A DNA stretch of 64,000 nucleotides from NCBI RefSeq assembly GCF_002797445.1, contig NZ_PGEP01000001.1:1922501-1986500 (forward strand), written 5' to 3'. The stretch comes from Acidovorax sp. 69 (GTDB lineage Bacteria > Pseudomonadota > Gammaproteobacteria > Burkholderiales > Burkholderiaceae_C). The notes under the pieces are model-generated. The model was not told the DNA's origin and did no database searches. It worked only from the letters and a program-made list of their open reading frames with translations. Positions 11,176 through 20,245 of this stretch are shown in pieces (positions within the stretch are counted from its first letter, which is position 1; every line of letters begins with the position of its first letter). Made by a program: the position numbers and the translations under genes.

Positions 11176-12282
11176 ATGTGGCCACTGCGTGTGAGTCTCC
11201 CGCATTCCCCCGATCTGCCTGGTACTGACACCGGGCGTTTTCATTCCCTGGACCTGATGTCCACCCTCGTGGCGGTGCTGCGTGCGGACGATGGTGCGGT
11301 GCAGTTTGCCAACGCAGCCCTGGAAAACACCCTGGGCCTGTCGCGGCGCACGCTCGAAGGTGCCGACTTCTCCACCTTTTTTACCGACCCGGCTCTGTTA
11401 CAGACGGCCTTGGCGGGTGCGCGTGGCAAGGACTTTGCCGCGCTGCGCTACGAAGCCAGCTTGAAGCGCCTGCACCAGGACCCGGTGCCTGTGCATGTCA
11501 ATGTGGCTGATGCCGAACAAGTGGGAGAAATCCTGGTGGAACTCTGGCCCCTGGAGCAGCAGGCACGCCAGGACCGCGAAGAGCGGCTGCGTGAACAGGC
11601 CCAGGCCAACAAGGAGCTGATCCGTAACCTGGCGCATGAAATCAAGAACCCGCTGGGTGGCATCCGGGGCGCGGCGCAGTTGCTGGAGATGGAGCTGGAA
11701 AGCCGCGAGCTGACCGAATACACGCAGGTCATCATCCATGAGGCCGACCGTCTGCAAAGTCTGGTCGATCGCCTGCTGGCGCCGCACCGTCACCCCCATC
11801 TGGTGGGCGACGTGAACATCCACGAGGTGTGTGAGCGCGTGAGATCACTCGTGCTGGTCGAGTATCCGCAGGGCCTCAAGGTCCAGCGCGACTACGACAC
11901 CTCGATTCCGGAGTTCCGTGGCGACCGCGCACAGCTCATTCAGGCCTTGCTGAACATCGTGCAAAACGCTGCCCAGGCACTGACAGACCGCATTGCCGCA
12001 GGGGACGCCGTGATCACGTTGCGCACCCGCGTGGCCCGTCAGGTCACGTTTGGTCGCCAGCGTTATCGGCTGGCACTGGAATTGCATGTCATCGACAACG
12101 GACCGGGCGTACCCGATGCCATCAAAGAGCGGATTTTTTACCCGCTGGTGTCGGGACGGGACGGCGGATCAGGGCTGGGGCTGACGTTGGCACAAACCTT
12201 CGTACAGCGCCACCATGGGTTGATCGAATGCGACAGCGTACCGGGTCGCACCGACTTCCGAATCCTGATCCCCTTGCCTTAA
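11176..12282 (+). CDS. ntrB: Nitrogen regulation sensor histidine kinase NtrB (GlnL)
   Basis: 368-residue cytoplasmic two-component kinase/phosphatase for NtrC, normally governed by PII. It has a PAS domain at about 25-125, then the dimerisation/phosphoacceptor helix with NLAHEIKNPLGGIRGAA (His near 154). The HATPase domain shows an N box (LLNIVQNAAQAL), G1 (VIDNGPGVPD) and G2 (GGSGLGLTLA). There are no membrane segments, as expected for NtrB. The ATG directly abuts the preceding stop with no clear Shine-Dalgarno sequence, which suggests translational coupling; an ATG at 11257 is an alternative start. ntrC follows after 51 bases. Confidence 0.94.
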   Translation: MWPLRVSLPHSPDLPGTDTGRFHSLDLMSTLVAVLRADDGAVQFANAALENTLGLSRRTLEGADFSTFFTDPALLQTALAGARGKDFAALRYEASLKRLHQDPVPVHVNVADAEQVGEILVELWPLEQQARQDREERLREQAQANKELIRNLAHEIKNPLGGIRGAAQLLEMELESRELTEYTQVIIHEADRLQSLVDRLLAPHRHPHLVGDVNIHEVCERVRSLVLVEYPQGLKVQRDYDTSIPEFRGDRAQLIQALLNIVQNAAQALTDRIAAGDAVITLRTRVARQVTFGRQRYRLALELHVIDNGPGVPDAIKERIFYPLVSGRDGGSGLGLTLAQTFVQRHHGLIECDSVPGRTDFRILIPLP

Positions 12283-12333
12283 AAGCGCACGATGGTCCCT
12301 GACACGCAACCACAGGGAAGGTAAGAAAAAGAT

Positions 12334-13965
12334 ATGAAGCCGATCTGGATAGTAGATGACGACCCCTCGATCCGCTTCGTCCTGGAGAAGGCGTTGGCCC
12401 GCGAGAACCTGCCCACGCGCAGTTTCACGCACCCCCGCGAAGTGCTCGACGCGCTCGCGGATGTCACCGCAGGTGACCCTGCCCGGCAGGGACCCCAGAT
12501 TCTGGTAAGCGACATCCGCATGCCGGGTGGCTCCGGCTTGCAGTTGCTGGAAAAAGTCCGCGAGCTGCAACCGGGCCTGCCAGTCATCATCATGACGGCG
12601 TACTCCGATCTCGACAGTGCCGTCTCGGCCTTTCAGCGCGGAGCCTTCGAGTACCTGCCCAAGCCGTTCGACCTGCCCAAGGCGGTCGAGCTGATCCGTC
12701 GCGCGGTGGAAGAAAGCCAGCGCGAAGAAGTTACCGAAGAGCGCCAGACCGCTGCTCCGGAAATGCTGGGCCAGGCGCCCGCCATGCAGGACGTTTTTCG
12801 CGCCATCGGCCGGCTCAGTCAGAGCCAGGTCACGGTGCTGATCACGGGTGAATCGGGCTCGGGCAAGGAGCTGGTGGCGCGCGCGCTGCACAAGCACTCG
12901 CCCTGCGCGGATGGTCCCTTTGTGGCCATCAACACGGCGGCCATCCCCAAGGATTTGCTGGAATCCGAACTCTTCGGTCATGAGCGCGGCGCCTTCACCG
13001 GTGCGCAGACGCAGCGGCGTGGCCGCTTTGAACAGGCCGAAGGCGGGACGCTGTTTCTCGACGAAATTGGCGACATGCCGTTTGACCTGCAGACCCGCCT
13101 GCTGCGCGTGTTGTCGGACGGGCAGTTTTACCGCGTGGGTGGCCATGCTGCCGTCAAGGCCCATGTGCGCGTGATTGCTGCGACCCACCAAGACCTCGAA
13201 AGGCGCGTCAAGGACGGCGGCTTTCGCGAGGACTTGTTCCACCGCCTCAACGTGATCCGCCTGCGCCTGCCCGCGCTGCGCGAGCGCCACGAAGACGTGC
13301 CCATGCTCACGCGCCACTTTCTGCAGCAAAGCGCACGGCAGCTTGGGGTAGAGCCCAAGCGCATTGCCGATTCGGCGCTGGCGCGGCTGGAGCAGTTTGC
13401 GTTTCCGGGCAATGTGCGCCAGCTGGAGAACATCTGCCACTGGCTCACGGTGATGGCACCCGCGCAGGTGATCTCACTGCAGGACCTGCCGCCCGAGGTA
13501 CTGGAAGCCCCTGTTTTTCAGCCGCCTGTGCGGGCGGCGGTGGCGGCGGGCGAGGCCCCGACCACCGTGACGTCCCTGCCCGTGGCCACGGTGGCCCCGT
13601 CGGCAGCCGCTACGGCAGCAACTGCCGCACTGGCACATCCTCCCGAGATGGTGGGAGGCATACACCCTGCTGTGGCATCGCCGGCAGCCTTGCCCTCCTG
13701 GTCTGCCGATGTGGCGGCAGCACCTGCCACGCCAGCCCACAGCTGGGAGCAGGCGCTGGAGGCTGAGGCACAAAAACTGTTGGCCGGTGGCCAGCCTGAG
13801 GTCTGGGATGCACTGACGCGGCGTTTTGAGTCACGGCTCATCCGCACCGCGCTCGTGGCCACCCACGGGCGCCGCATGGAGGCAGCGCAGCGCCTGGGTA
13901 TTGGGCGCAACACCATCACGCGCAAGATCCAGGAGTTGGGACTCGATGCCCCGGATGAGGCATAA
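12334..13965 (+). CDS. ntrC: Nitrogen regulation response regulator NtrC (GlnG)
   Basis: 543-residue sigma-54 activator. The receiver domain (1-120) has VDDDPS acidic residues, the phospho-Asp in VSDIRMPG near residue 60 and the Lys of LPKPFD. The AAA+ domain follows with Walker [11 protein letters not shown] near 170, the sigma-54 contact loop GAFTGA near 219 and Walker [11 protein letters not shown] Fis-type helix-turn-helix lies at the C terminus ([19 protein letters not shown]). It is longer than E. coli NtrC (469) because of an Ala/Val/Pro-rich linker at about 390-470 between AAA+ and the DNA-binding domain. The predicted target in this window is glnA. Confidence 0.95.
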   Translation: MKPIWIVDDDPSIRFVLEKALARENLPTRSFTHPREVLDALADVTAGDPARQGPQILVSDIRMPGGSGLQLLEKVRELQPGLPVIIMTAYSDLDSAVSAFQRGAFEYLPKPFDLPKAVELIRRAVEESQREEVTEERQTAAPEMLGQAPAMQDVFRAIGRLSQSQVTVLITGESGSGKELVARALHKHSPCADGPFVAINTAAIPKDLLESELFGHERGAFTGAQTQRRGRFEQAEGGTLFLDEIGDMPFDLQTRLLRVLSDGQFYRVGGHAAVKAHVRVIAATHQDLERRVKDGGFREDLFHRLNVIRLRLPALRERHEDVPMLTRHFLQQSARQLGVEPKRIADSALARLEQFAFPGNVRQLENICHWLTVMAPAQVISLQDLPPEVLEAPVFQPPVRAAVAAGEAPTTVTSLPVATVAPSAAATAATAALAHPPEMVGGIHPAVASPAALPSWSADVAAAPATPAHSWEQALEAEAQKLLAGGQPEVWDALTRRFESRLIRTALVATHGRRMEAAQRLGIGRNTITRKIQELGLDAPDEA

Positions 13966-14021
13966 AAATGGCCGCTAGCGCATGATTTTATTGCGCTGGT
14001 AGCTATTTAATTGATAGCAAT
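13965..14021 (+). repeat. Dispersed two-hairpin repeat, copy A
   Basis: AAAATGGCCGCTAGCGC is followed by a short spacer, GCGCTGGTAGCTAT, then TTGATAGCA. Arms AGCGC/GCGCT and GCTAT/ATAGC form two successive hairpins. It starts at the ntrC stop, so it may also act as a weak terminator. The rest of the ntrC to 14192 gap holds no gene. Confidence 0.7.
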
Positions 14022-14191
14022 TTTTAGCGCCAACTTGCGCTGGTGCCTCCATCGGCGCCTGAGCGTGGGCGGGCCTTTGGTGGCCCGCCCGCGCTGGTCC
14101 ATGTCCTACACGCAGGCCCTCCGTGGGCCGACCTGGCGCTCCGGTGGTCGCTTCAACAATGAAGTCACTGTCAACCAACCGGAGACTTCTT

Positions 14192-15139
14192 ATGTCGGAT
14201 TTCAACGATGCCAACCGTGACCCTTTGACCAACGAGCCAGGCGCTCATCCCGTCGGGACAGGCGTGGGAGCTGCCCTGGGAGGGGCCGCTGCCGGGGCAG
14301 CGGTCGGCGCTTTGGGCGGCCCTGTGGGGGCTGCCGTCGGGGGCGTGGCAGGGGCTGTTGCAGGCGGCCTGGCAGGCAAGGCCGCAGCCGAGGCCGTCAA
14401 CCCCACCGAGGAGGACGCCTATTGGCGCGATACCTACCACCGCGAGCCCTACTACGTGGGTGGGCGCACCTATGAGCAGTACCGCCCCGCGTACGAGCTG
14501 GGTTGGTCGTCGGTGGGCCGCCACGATGGCAACTTTGACACCATTGAACCCCGCCTGGCCGACGACTGGCGGGCCCGCCATGGCGCCGATGGCCTGGCCT
14601 GGACCGATGTGCGCCCCGCCACGCGTGCCGCCTGGGAGCGTGCTGCAGACCGCCGCGCGCTGGCCGAGCAGCGCCCATTGGACCTGATTGACGCCGAAGA
14701 CGTGGTCGATGTGCTCAATGACCTGCTGGAATCGGCGCGCGATGGCGAGTATGGGTTTCACGCCTGCGCCGAGCATGCCGAGTCAGGCCAGCTCAAGGGC
14801 ATCTTCCAGCGTCACTCGCGTGAATGTGCGGCAGCGGCCATGGAGCTGGAGCATGAAATCCGCCGTCTTAACGGTGACCCTGTCCTGGGCGGCACCGTGG
14901 CGGGTGCGCTGCACCGGGGCTGGGTGTCGGTCAAGACGGCGCTGTCCACACAGGACGACAAGGCCGTGTTGGAGGAGTGTGAGCGGGGCGAGGATGCCGC
15001 TGTGGCCCGTTATCACAGGGCGCTGAAGACCCCCTTGCCGCTGGAGGTCCGCGCGCTGGTAGAGCGGCAATCCAGGGGCGCACAGCGCAATCACGATGAG
15101 GTGCGTGCGCTGCGCGAGGGTTTCTCCACGCAGCGCTGA
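14192..15139 (+). CDS. Glycine-zipper plus DUF2383 (PA2169-like) four-helix protein
   Basis: 315 residues. The N-terminal part (about 20-75) is a glycine zipper, GVGAALGGAAAGAAVGALGG and further Gly/Ala repeats, likely to insert in or associate with a membrane. A middle region rich in Tyr, Asp and Trp (EDAYWRDTYHREPYYVGGRTYEQY) follows. The C-terminal part (about 170-310) matches the DUF2383/PA2169 helical-bundle family (DVLNDLLESARDGEYGFHACAE). Relatives are often linked to general stress, but no activity is known. ATG 14192 has CCGGAGAC upstream; earlier in-frame ATGs lack support. Confidence 0.75.
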   Translation: MSDFNDANRDPLTNEPGAHPVGTGVGAALGGAAAGAAVGALGGPVGAAVGGVAGAVAGGLAGKAAAEAVNPTEEDAYWRDTYHREPYYVGGRTYEQYRPAYELGWSSVGRHDGNFDTIEPRLADDWRARHGADGLAWTDVRPATRAAWERAADRRALAEQRPLDLIDAEDVVDVLNDLLESARDGEYGFHACAEHAESGQLKGIFQRHSRECAAAAMELEHEIRRLNGDPVLGGTVAGALHRGWVSVKTALSTQDDKAVLEECERGEDAAVARYHRALKTPLPLEVRALVERQSRGAQRNHDEVRALREGFSTQR

Positions 15140-15233
15140 TGGTCCGCACTTGCGGCGCAGCGTGACCGCAGAATCTGGTGCGTGGCGGGGCTGGGTGGCA
15201 CCGTCACCGCCTGCGGAGCACCCCTTGCGTAAA

Positions 15234-15263
15234 AAAGGCGCAAGGTTTTGCCTTGCAGCCTTT
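15234..15263. terminator. Probable bidirectional terminator
   Basis: AAAGGCGCAAGG and CCTTGCAGCCTTT pair with one bulge around a T-rich loop, flanked by A and T runs. It lies between the convergent DUF2383 gene and xth and could end both transcripts. Confidence 0.6.
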
Positions 15264-15301
15264 GGGTTTTGGCCACCGCTGTGCGGCGGGGGGCGCCCGA
15301 T

Positions 15302-16078
15302 TCAGCCCAGCGTGACAACGACCGGTGTGTGATCGCTGGGCTGGGGGTTCTTGCGCGGGGCGCGGTCTACCACGCAGGCGGTCACGCCTTCGCGCAGCGC
15401 GTCGCTGACCAGGATGTGGTCGATGCGCAGCCCCCGGTTCTTCTGAAAACCCAGCATGCGGTAGTCCCACCAGGAGAAGCTTTTCTCAGGCTGCTCGAAC
15501 ATGCGGAACGCATCCGTCAGCCCCAGGGCCAGCAGGGCCTGGAAGTGGTTGCGCTCTTCGGTGGTGTGGTGGATGGTTTCGCGCAGGCCCACCGGGTCGT
15601 AGGAGTCACGGTCTTCCGGCGCCACGTTGAAATCGCCTACCAGCACCAGGCGGGGGTGGGCCGCCAACTCGGCGCGCACCATGTCCTGCAGTGCCTGCAG
15701 CCAGCGCATCTTGTAGGCGAACTTTTCCGACCCCGGCTCCTGCCCGTTCACGAAGTAGCCATTGAGCAGGCGCAATGGGCCTGCAGGCGTGTCCAGCGTG
15801 GCGGCGATGACGCGGGACTGCTCATCCCCGAAGCCCGGGATGTTGCGCACCACATCGCGCAGTGGGTGGCGGCTCAGGATCGCGACACCGTTGTAGGTTT
15901 TCTGACCGAAGGCCGCCGCTTCGTAGCCGGCCGCCTGGAGCGCATCGTGCGGAAATTTGTCGTCGGTGAGCTTGAGCTCCTGCAAGCACAGCGCATCGAC
16001 CGGGTTGGCATCCAGCCAGGCCAGCACCTGGGGCAGGCGGACCGACAGGGAGTTCACGTTCCAGGTGGCGATTTGCAT
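15302..16078 (-). CDS. xth: Exodeoxyribonuclease III
   Basis: 258-residue exonuclease/endonuclease/phosphatase-fold enzyme: 3'-5' exonuclease and AP endonuclease of base excision repair. Visible motifs are MQIATWNVNSL at the N terminus, LQELKL (metal-binding Glu), YNGVAILSRHPL, the GDFNVAPED block (catalytic Asp and Asn), and C-terminal RIDHILVS and SDHTPVV (catalytic His). Length matches the family. It is transcribed on the minus strand; the gap to folA upstream holds a dispersed repeat. Confidence 0.95.
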   Translation of the reverse strand: MQIATWNVNSLSVRLPQVLAWLDANPVDALCLQELKLTDDKFPHDALQAAGYEAAAFGQKTYNGVAILSRHPLRDVVRNIPGFGDEQSRVIAATLDTPAGPLRLLNGYFVNGQEPGSEKFAYKMRWLQALQDMVRAELAAHPRLVLVGDFNVAPEDRDSYDPVGLRETIHHTTEERNHFQALLALGLTDAFRMFEQPEKSFSWWDYRMLGFQKNRGLRIDHILVSDALREGVTACVVDRAPRKNPQPSDHTPVVVTLG

Positions 16079-16081
16079 AGG

Positions 16082-16129
16082 TTTTTGGCCTGTAGCGCTT
16101 TTCTATAAAGCGCTGGAAGCTATCAATAA
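16082..16129 (+). repeat. Dispersed two-hairpin repeat, copy B
   Basis: GGCCTGTAGCGCTTTTCTATAAAGCGCTGGAAGCTATCAATAA: the AGCGCTTT/AAAGCGCT arms are perfect, and the GCTATC half of the second hairpin is present. It lies in the xth-folA gap. Confidence 0.7.
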
Positions 16130-16152
16130 GTGAGTAAAAGACCCGGGTGCGC

Positions 16153-16641
16153 TCAGGGAGCGCGGACGTAGGTCACAAAACTGAAGGGCAGGCCATTGGT
16201 GCTGACATGGGGGCTGCGTGCGGACTCGGTCCATGCGGCGCCCAGCGCAGGGGCGTGGGCGTCACCGTCGAAGTCTTTGTCGATCTCGGTCACCTCCACA
16301 CAGTCGGCCAGGGGCAGGGCCTCGGCATAGATCTGCGCGCCGCCGATCACCCACACCGTCTGGCCTGCGTCGCACTGCGCCATGGCCTCTGCCAGGCTGG
16401 CCGCGCGCAATGCGCCTGCGGCCTGCCATTCGCCCTGGCGTGTGACCACGATGTTGGTGCGTCCGGGCAGCGGGCGAAAACGCGGGGGCAACGAGTCCCA
16501 GGTCTTGCGCCCCATGATCACGGGGCAGCCTTGTGTGAGCCGTTTGAAGTGCGCCATGTCCTCAGGCAGGTGCCAGGGCAGGGCGTTGTCCTTGCCAATG
16601 ACCCCATTGGCGGCGCGGGCGTAGATGAGGTGCAAAGGCAT
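16153..16641 (-). CDS. folA: Dihydrofolate reductase
   Basis: 162-residue chromosomal-type DHFR that reduces dihydrofolate to tetrahydrofolate with NADPH. It shows the N-terminal IYARAANGVIGKDNALPWHLPEDM (substrate-binding Asp after LP-E-D), VIMGRKTWDSLP (NADPH-binding) and WVIGGAQIYAEALPLAD. Length is normal. It sits downstream of thyA and the DUF4337 gene on the same strand; thymidylate synthase makes the dihydrofolate that this enzyme recycles, so joint placement is functional. Confidence 0.97.
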   Translation of the reverse strand: MPLHLIYARAANGVIGKDNALPWHLPEDMAHFKRLTQGCPVIMGRKTWDSLPPRFRPLPGRTNIVVTRQGEWQAAGALRAASLAEAMAQCDAGQTVWVIGGAQIYAEALPLADCVEVTEIDKDFDGDAHAPALGAAWTESARSPHVSTNGLPFSFVTYVRAP

Positions 16642-16669
16642 GGCGGGTGCTCAGTGGCTGGGCAGCAAC

Positions 16670-17284
16670 TCAGATGTGCAGGAACGCCAGCGCGCCCACG
16701 CCCAGGCCCACAGCGGCCACACCATACATGCCGTATTCGAGCCACTTCTTCCTGGTCAGCAGGGCGATGGCCGCCAGTGCAATCGCTACCTGCAGTGCGG
16801 TGGTGGCCTGTGCCCAGCGGTGGTGCTGGTGCATCTGGCCTTCGCTTTGCTGGTCGAAGGCATGGGCATCGGCCTCCAGTTTTTCAGCCACCGTCTTGAT
16901 GTCGTTCTTTTCTTTTTCGTAGCGGTCAATCTTGCCCTGGTACTTGGCTTTCTCGGGCTCGGCAGGGGTCAGGTCGCGGGCCAGCTCGGCCAGGGATTGT
17001 TTGGTGCTCTTGGCCTGGAAATAATTCCACTGGTTGGAGGCCTCGGTCTTCTTGATCGCTGCATCGTTCTTCATCAAGCCCGCAGTGGCCTGCGTGGCGC
17101 CACCCATGTACGAAAAGATGGCGCCCACCGTGGCCACGATGGCCGTGAACATGGCGATCTTGTTCATCGACGAGCCATTGCCGCCCTCGGTGCCGTGGTC
17201 CGATGCATGGTCGCCGTGGCCCTGGGTGGCATGTTCGACTGCGTGGTCGTGGGGGCCGTGTACGTGAAATCCGCCGGAAGACAT
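16670..17284 (-). CDS. DUF4337 membrane protein
   Basis: 204 residues. A His/Gly/Asp-rich N terminus (HVHGPHDHAVEH...) precedes a hydrophobic segment at about 42-65 (MNKIAMFTAIVATVGAIFSY), a charged helical middle region (AEPEKAKYQGKIDRYEKEKN, probably coiled coil) and two C-terminal hydrophobic segments. It matches DUF4337, of unknown function. The His cluster could bind metal, but that is only inference. ATG 17284 is chosen over 17335 because of its GAG-type ribosome site and the family-like start. It is placed between thyA and folA. Confidence 0.78.
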   Translation of the reverse strand: MSSGGFHVHGPHDHAVEHATQGHGDHASDHGTEGGNGSSMNKIAMFTAIVATVGAIFSYMGGATQATAGLMKNDAAIKKTEASNQWNYFQAKSTKQSLAELARDLTPAEPEKAKYQGKIDRYEKEKNDIKTVAEKLEADAHAFDQQSEGQMHQHHRWAQATTALQVAIALAAIALLTRKKWLEYGMYGVAAVGLGVGALAFLHI

Positions 17285-17382
17285 GGATGAAAGTTCTCGA
17301 TGTGGACTAAAAAAGGAGGAGGGGCGGGGCACCACGGCGGCACCATGCAGGTGGGCAGCCGGGGTCGCGTGGGGTCAGGGGT

Positions 17383-18246
17383 TCAGACCGCTACGGGGGC
17401 TTTGATGGCGGGGTGGCACTGGTAGTCCACCACGTCGAAGTCTTCGTACTGGTAGTCGAAGATGCTCTCGGGCCGGCGTTTGATGTGGAGCACCGGGTAG
17501 GGGTAGGGCGTACGCGCAAGTTGCGTTTGCACTTGCTCGCGGTGGTTGCTGTAAATATGGCAATCGCCGCCCGTCCAGATGAAATCGCCCACGTCCAGAT
17601 CGCATTGCTGGGCCACCATGTGCGTGAGCAGCGCATAGCTGGCGATGTTGAACGGCACCCCCAGAAAAATGTCGGCGCTGCGCTGGTACAGCTGGCAGCT
17701 CAGCGTGCCACGTCCGCCCGCTTCTTGCGCAGGCGCCACGTAAAACTGGAAGAACGCATGGCAGGGCATGAGGGCCATCTTGTTCAGTTCGGCCACGTTC
17801 CAGGCACTCACGATGATGCGGCGGGAGTCGGGGTTGGTCTTCAGGGTCTGGATGACTTCGCTGATCTGGTCGATGTGTCCGCGGGGATTGTCTGGGGTGG
17901 GCGCGGGCCAGCTGCGCCACTGCACGCCATACACCGGGCCCAGGTCGCCGTCTTCGCGCGCCCATTCGTCCCAGATGCTGACGCCGCGCTCCTTGAGCCA
18001 GTTGTTGTTGCTGGAGCCCGTCAGAAACCACAACAGTTCCTGGATGATGGATTTGAGGTGCACCTTTTTGGTGGTGACCAGCGGGAAGCCTTCTTTCAGG
18101 TCAAACCGCATCTGGTGGCCAAACACGCTGTGGGTGCCCGTGCCGGTACGGTCCGATTTGTCCACGCCATGGGTGAACACGTGGCGCATGAAGTCCTCGT
18201 ACTGAGAGCGCACGGGGCGGGCGGTGGCGGCAAGGGGCTGGTTCAT
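17383..18246 (-). CDS. thyA: Thymidylate synthase
   Basis: 287-residue ThyA, making dTMP from dUMP with methylenetetrahydrofolate. It shows [18 protein letters not shown] (phosphate-binding Arg region), the catalytic Cys in MPCHAFFQF near residue 162, the [13 protein letters not shown] helix and the C-terminal [10 protein letters not shown] that closes the active site. It is slightly longer than E. coli ThyA (264) through a loop near [14 protein letters not shown] 18246 is chosen because homology begins just after it; ATG 18267 is possible. Likely first gene of a thyA-DUF4337-folA run. Confidence 0.96.
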   Translation of the reverse strand: MNQPLAATARPVRSQYEDFMRHVFTHGVDKSDRTGTGTHSVFGHQMRFDLKEGFPLVTTKKVHLKSIIQELLWFLTGSSNNNWLKERGVSIWDEWAREDGDLGPVYGVQWRSWPAPTPDNPRGHIDQISEVIQTLKTNPDSRRIIVSAWNVAELNKMALMPCHAFFQFYVAPAQEAGGRGTLSCQLYQRSADIFLGVPFNIASYALLTHMVAQQCDLDVGDFIWTGGDCHIYSNHREQVQTQLARTPYPYPVLHIKRRPESIFDYQYEDFDVVDYQCHPAIKAPVAV

Positions 18247-18678
18247 GGCGAAAGAAAGAAGGCTCATCACAGGGGGCGGAGCGTGGCACATGCACGCGCA
18301 CCACGCGCGAAGCCATCGGGGCTGTTGCAACGGTAGGCGTGCTGCTGGATTTTATGCGGCCCTGTGCCCGCGCCGACGGGTAGGTCGGCAATGGGCTTGG
18401 AGTGCTTGGTTTATCTATGCTGGTAGCTGCATATTTTGTAGCGACGCGGTGGCCTGGGTGACACCCACCGCGCCGGGATGGCATCGATAGATACCAAATT
18501 GATCTTTCTAGGTATAAATCCTGACCATCTGGTGCAAATTAGTATCTTTGTTGGCGGCTTGAGTACCAATCGAGCATTGCAGCATCGGTATCGTTCAGTC
18601 CGTCAGTGCCTGCGTGCTTGCACCGGCGTTGAACGGCAGATTCCCACACCTCATACCTATTACAGAGGAGACATTCCG
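18247..18678. other. Intergenic control region between thyA and the polyol operon
   Basis: 432 bases with no convincing gene. It holds a divergent dispersed repeat (18398-18443) and then an AT-richer stretch (18485-18570) that probably contains the polyol operon promoter and the AraC-type regulator sites. GATACC (18490-18495) recurs inverted as GGTATC (18587-18592), with related TACC/GTAT words between, but no promoter can be fixed with confidence. Confidence 0.5.
18398..18443 (+). repeat. Dispersed two-hairpin repeat, copy C (divergent)
   Basis: TTGGAGTGCTT, then ATGCTGGTAGCTGCATATTTTGTAGC: the GCTGGTAGCT core and the following TAGC are kept, but the hairpin arms are degraded relative to the other copies. 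Confidence 0.5.
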
Positions 18679-20013
18679 ATGCCACATTCCCACCGTGTCG
18701 CTGTGCCCAAGCGCCTGGCCCTGGCCGCTGCCCTGGCCGTTTCGCTGTGCGGCGCAGCCGCCCACGCGCAGACCGAGCTGGTGATCGCCACCGTGAACAA
18801 CGGCCACATGATCGAGATGCAAAAGCTCGGCAAGAACTTCGAGCAGGCCAACCCCGACATCAAGCTCAAGTGGGTGACGCTGGAAGAGGGCGTGCTGCGC
18901 CAGCGCGTGACGACCGACATCGCCACCAAGGGCGGCCAGTTCGACGTGATGACCATCGGCCTGTATGAAGCGCCCATCTGGGGCAAGAAGGGCTGGCTGC
19001 AAGAGTTGAAGACCGACGCTGCCTACGACGCAGACGACCTGCTGCCCGCCGTGCGCAGCGGCCTGTCGGTGGACGGCAAGCTGTTTGCCGCGCCGTTCTA
19101 TGCCGAAAGCTCCATGCTCATGTACCGCAAGGACCTGGCCGACAAGGCCGGCGTGCAGGTGCCCGAGCGCCCCACCTGGCCGCAGATCAAAGACCTGGCC
19201 GCCAAGATGCACGACCCCAAGAACGGCGTGTATGGCATCTGCCTGCGTGGCAAGCCTGGCTGGGGCGACAACATGGCCCTGATCACCACCATGGTCAACA
19301 CGTTTGGCGGCCAGTGGTTTGACATGCAGTGGAAGCCCCAGCTCGAATCCAAGCCCTGGAAGGACGCCATCACGTTCTACGTCGACCTGCTCAAGACCTA
19401 CGGCCCCCCCGGCTCGTCGTCCAACAGCTTCAATGAAATCCTGGCACTCACCAACTCCGGCAAGTGCGGCATGTGGATCGATGCGACCATTGCCGCCTCG
19501 TTCGTGAGCGACCCCAAGCAGTCCAAGGTGGCCGAGCACATGGCCTTTGCCCAGGCCCCCACCATGAACACGCCCAAGGGCGCCAACTGGCTGTGGTCGT
19601 GGAATCTGGCCATCCCTGCAGGCTCCAAGAAGGTCGATGCCGCGCAGAAGTTCATCACCTGGTCCACCAGCAAGGACTACATCCAGCTCGTGGCCAAGAC
19701 CAATGGCTGGGCCAATGTGCCCACCGGCACGCGCAAGAGCACCTACGCGTCGCCTGAGTTCCAGAAAGCCGCCCGCTTTGCCGCCGCAGAAAAGACGGCC
19801 ATCGACTCGGCCAACCCCACCGATTCGACCCTGCCCAAGAGCCCGTATGTGGGCGTGCAGTTTGCCGCCATCCCGGAGTTCCAGGCCATCGGCATCGCTG
19901 TGGGCCAGCAGATGAGTGCAGCCCTGGCGGGCAAGACCACGGTGGACGCGGCGCTCAAGGCCAGCCAGGTGACCGCAGAGCGTGAGATGAAAAAAGGTGG
20001 GTACTACAAGTAA
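18679..20013 (+). CDS. Polyol ABC transporter substrate-binding protein (SmoE/MtlE-like)
   Basis: 444-residue periplasmic binding protein of family 1. The signal peptide at about 1-31 (KRLALAAALAVSLCGAAAHA) is cut before QTELVIATV. The mature protein resembles the sorbitol/mannitol-binding SmoE/MtlE group: HMIEMQKLGKNFEQANPDIKL early, QFDVMTIGLYEAPIW, GICLRGKPGWGDNM, NWLWSWNLAIPAGS. It should deliver a sugar alcohol to the permease encoded next. ATG 18679 has a strong AGAGGAG site. It is first in the operon and separated from the permease gene by a REP-like palindrome, which may keep its transcript segment more abundant. Confidence 0.93.
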   Translation: MPHSHRVAVPKRLALAAALAVSLCGAAAHAQTELVIATVNNGHMIEMQKLGKNFEQANPDIKLKWVTLEEGVLRQRVTTDIATKGGQFDVMTIGLYEAPIWGKKGWLQELKTDAAYDADDLLPAVRSGLSVDGKLFAAPFYAESSMLMYRKDLADKAGVQVPERPTWPQIKDLAAKMHDPKNGVYGICLRGKPGWGDNMALITTMVNTFGGQWFDMQWKPQLESKPWKDAITFYVDLLKTYGPPGSSSNSFNEILALTNSGKCGMWIDATIAASFVSDPKQSKVAEHMAFAQAPTMNTPKGANWLWSWNLAIPAGSKKVDAAQKFITWSTSKDYIQLVAKTNGWANVPTGTRKSTYASPEFQKAARFAAAEKTAIDSANPTDSTLPKSPYVGVQFAAIPEFQAIGIAVGQQMSAALAGKTTVDAALKASQVTAEREMKKGGYYK

Positions 20014-20100
20014 ATGGCCTGGAGCGGCCGAGCCACCAACGTGGTGAGGCCGCCATTGGATGGACTCACGGTCCCTCCACGAGGTTGCTTCATTCCATCC

Positions 20101-20160
20101 CCGTTCGCCCTGAGCCTGTCGAAGGGCTGGCCTTGGCTTCGACGGGCTCAGTCCGAACGG
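20101..20160 (+). repeat. REP-like palindrome between binding protein and permease genes
   Basis: CCGTTCGCCCTGAGCCTGTC... and its near-complement ...GACGGGCTCAGTCCGAACGG form a long imperfect hairpin (arms about 20102-20124 and 20138-20160). This CTTCGACAGGCTCAG-type palindrome is widespread in proteobacterial intergenic regions. The 20014-20245 gap holds nothing else I can recognise. Confidence 0.8.
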
Positions 20161-20245
20161 TGGCGGGATGGCCTGGAGTGACTTGTGGGTCGCCCCCGAG
20201 ATCCGTGGGCTCGCCGCGCCCTTGTCAGTCTGTACCGGAAACCCC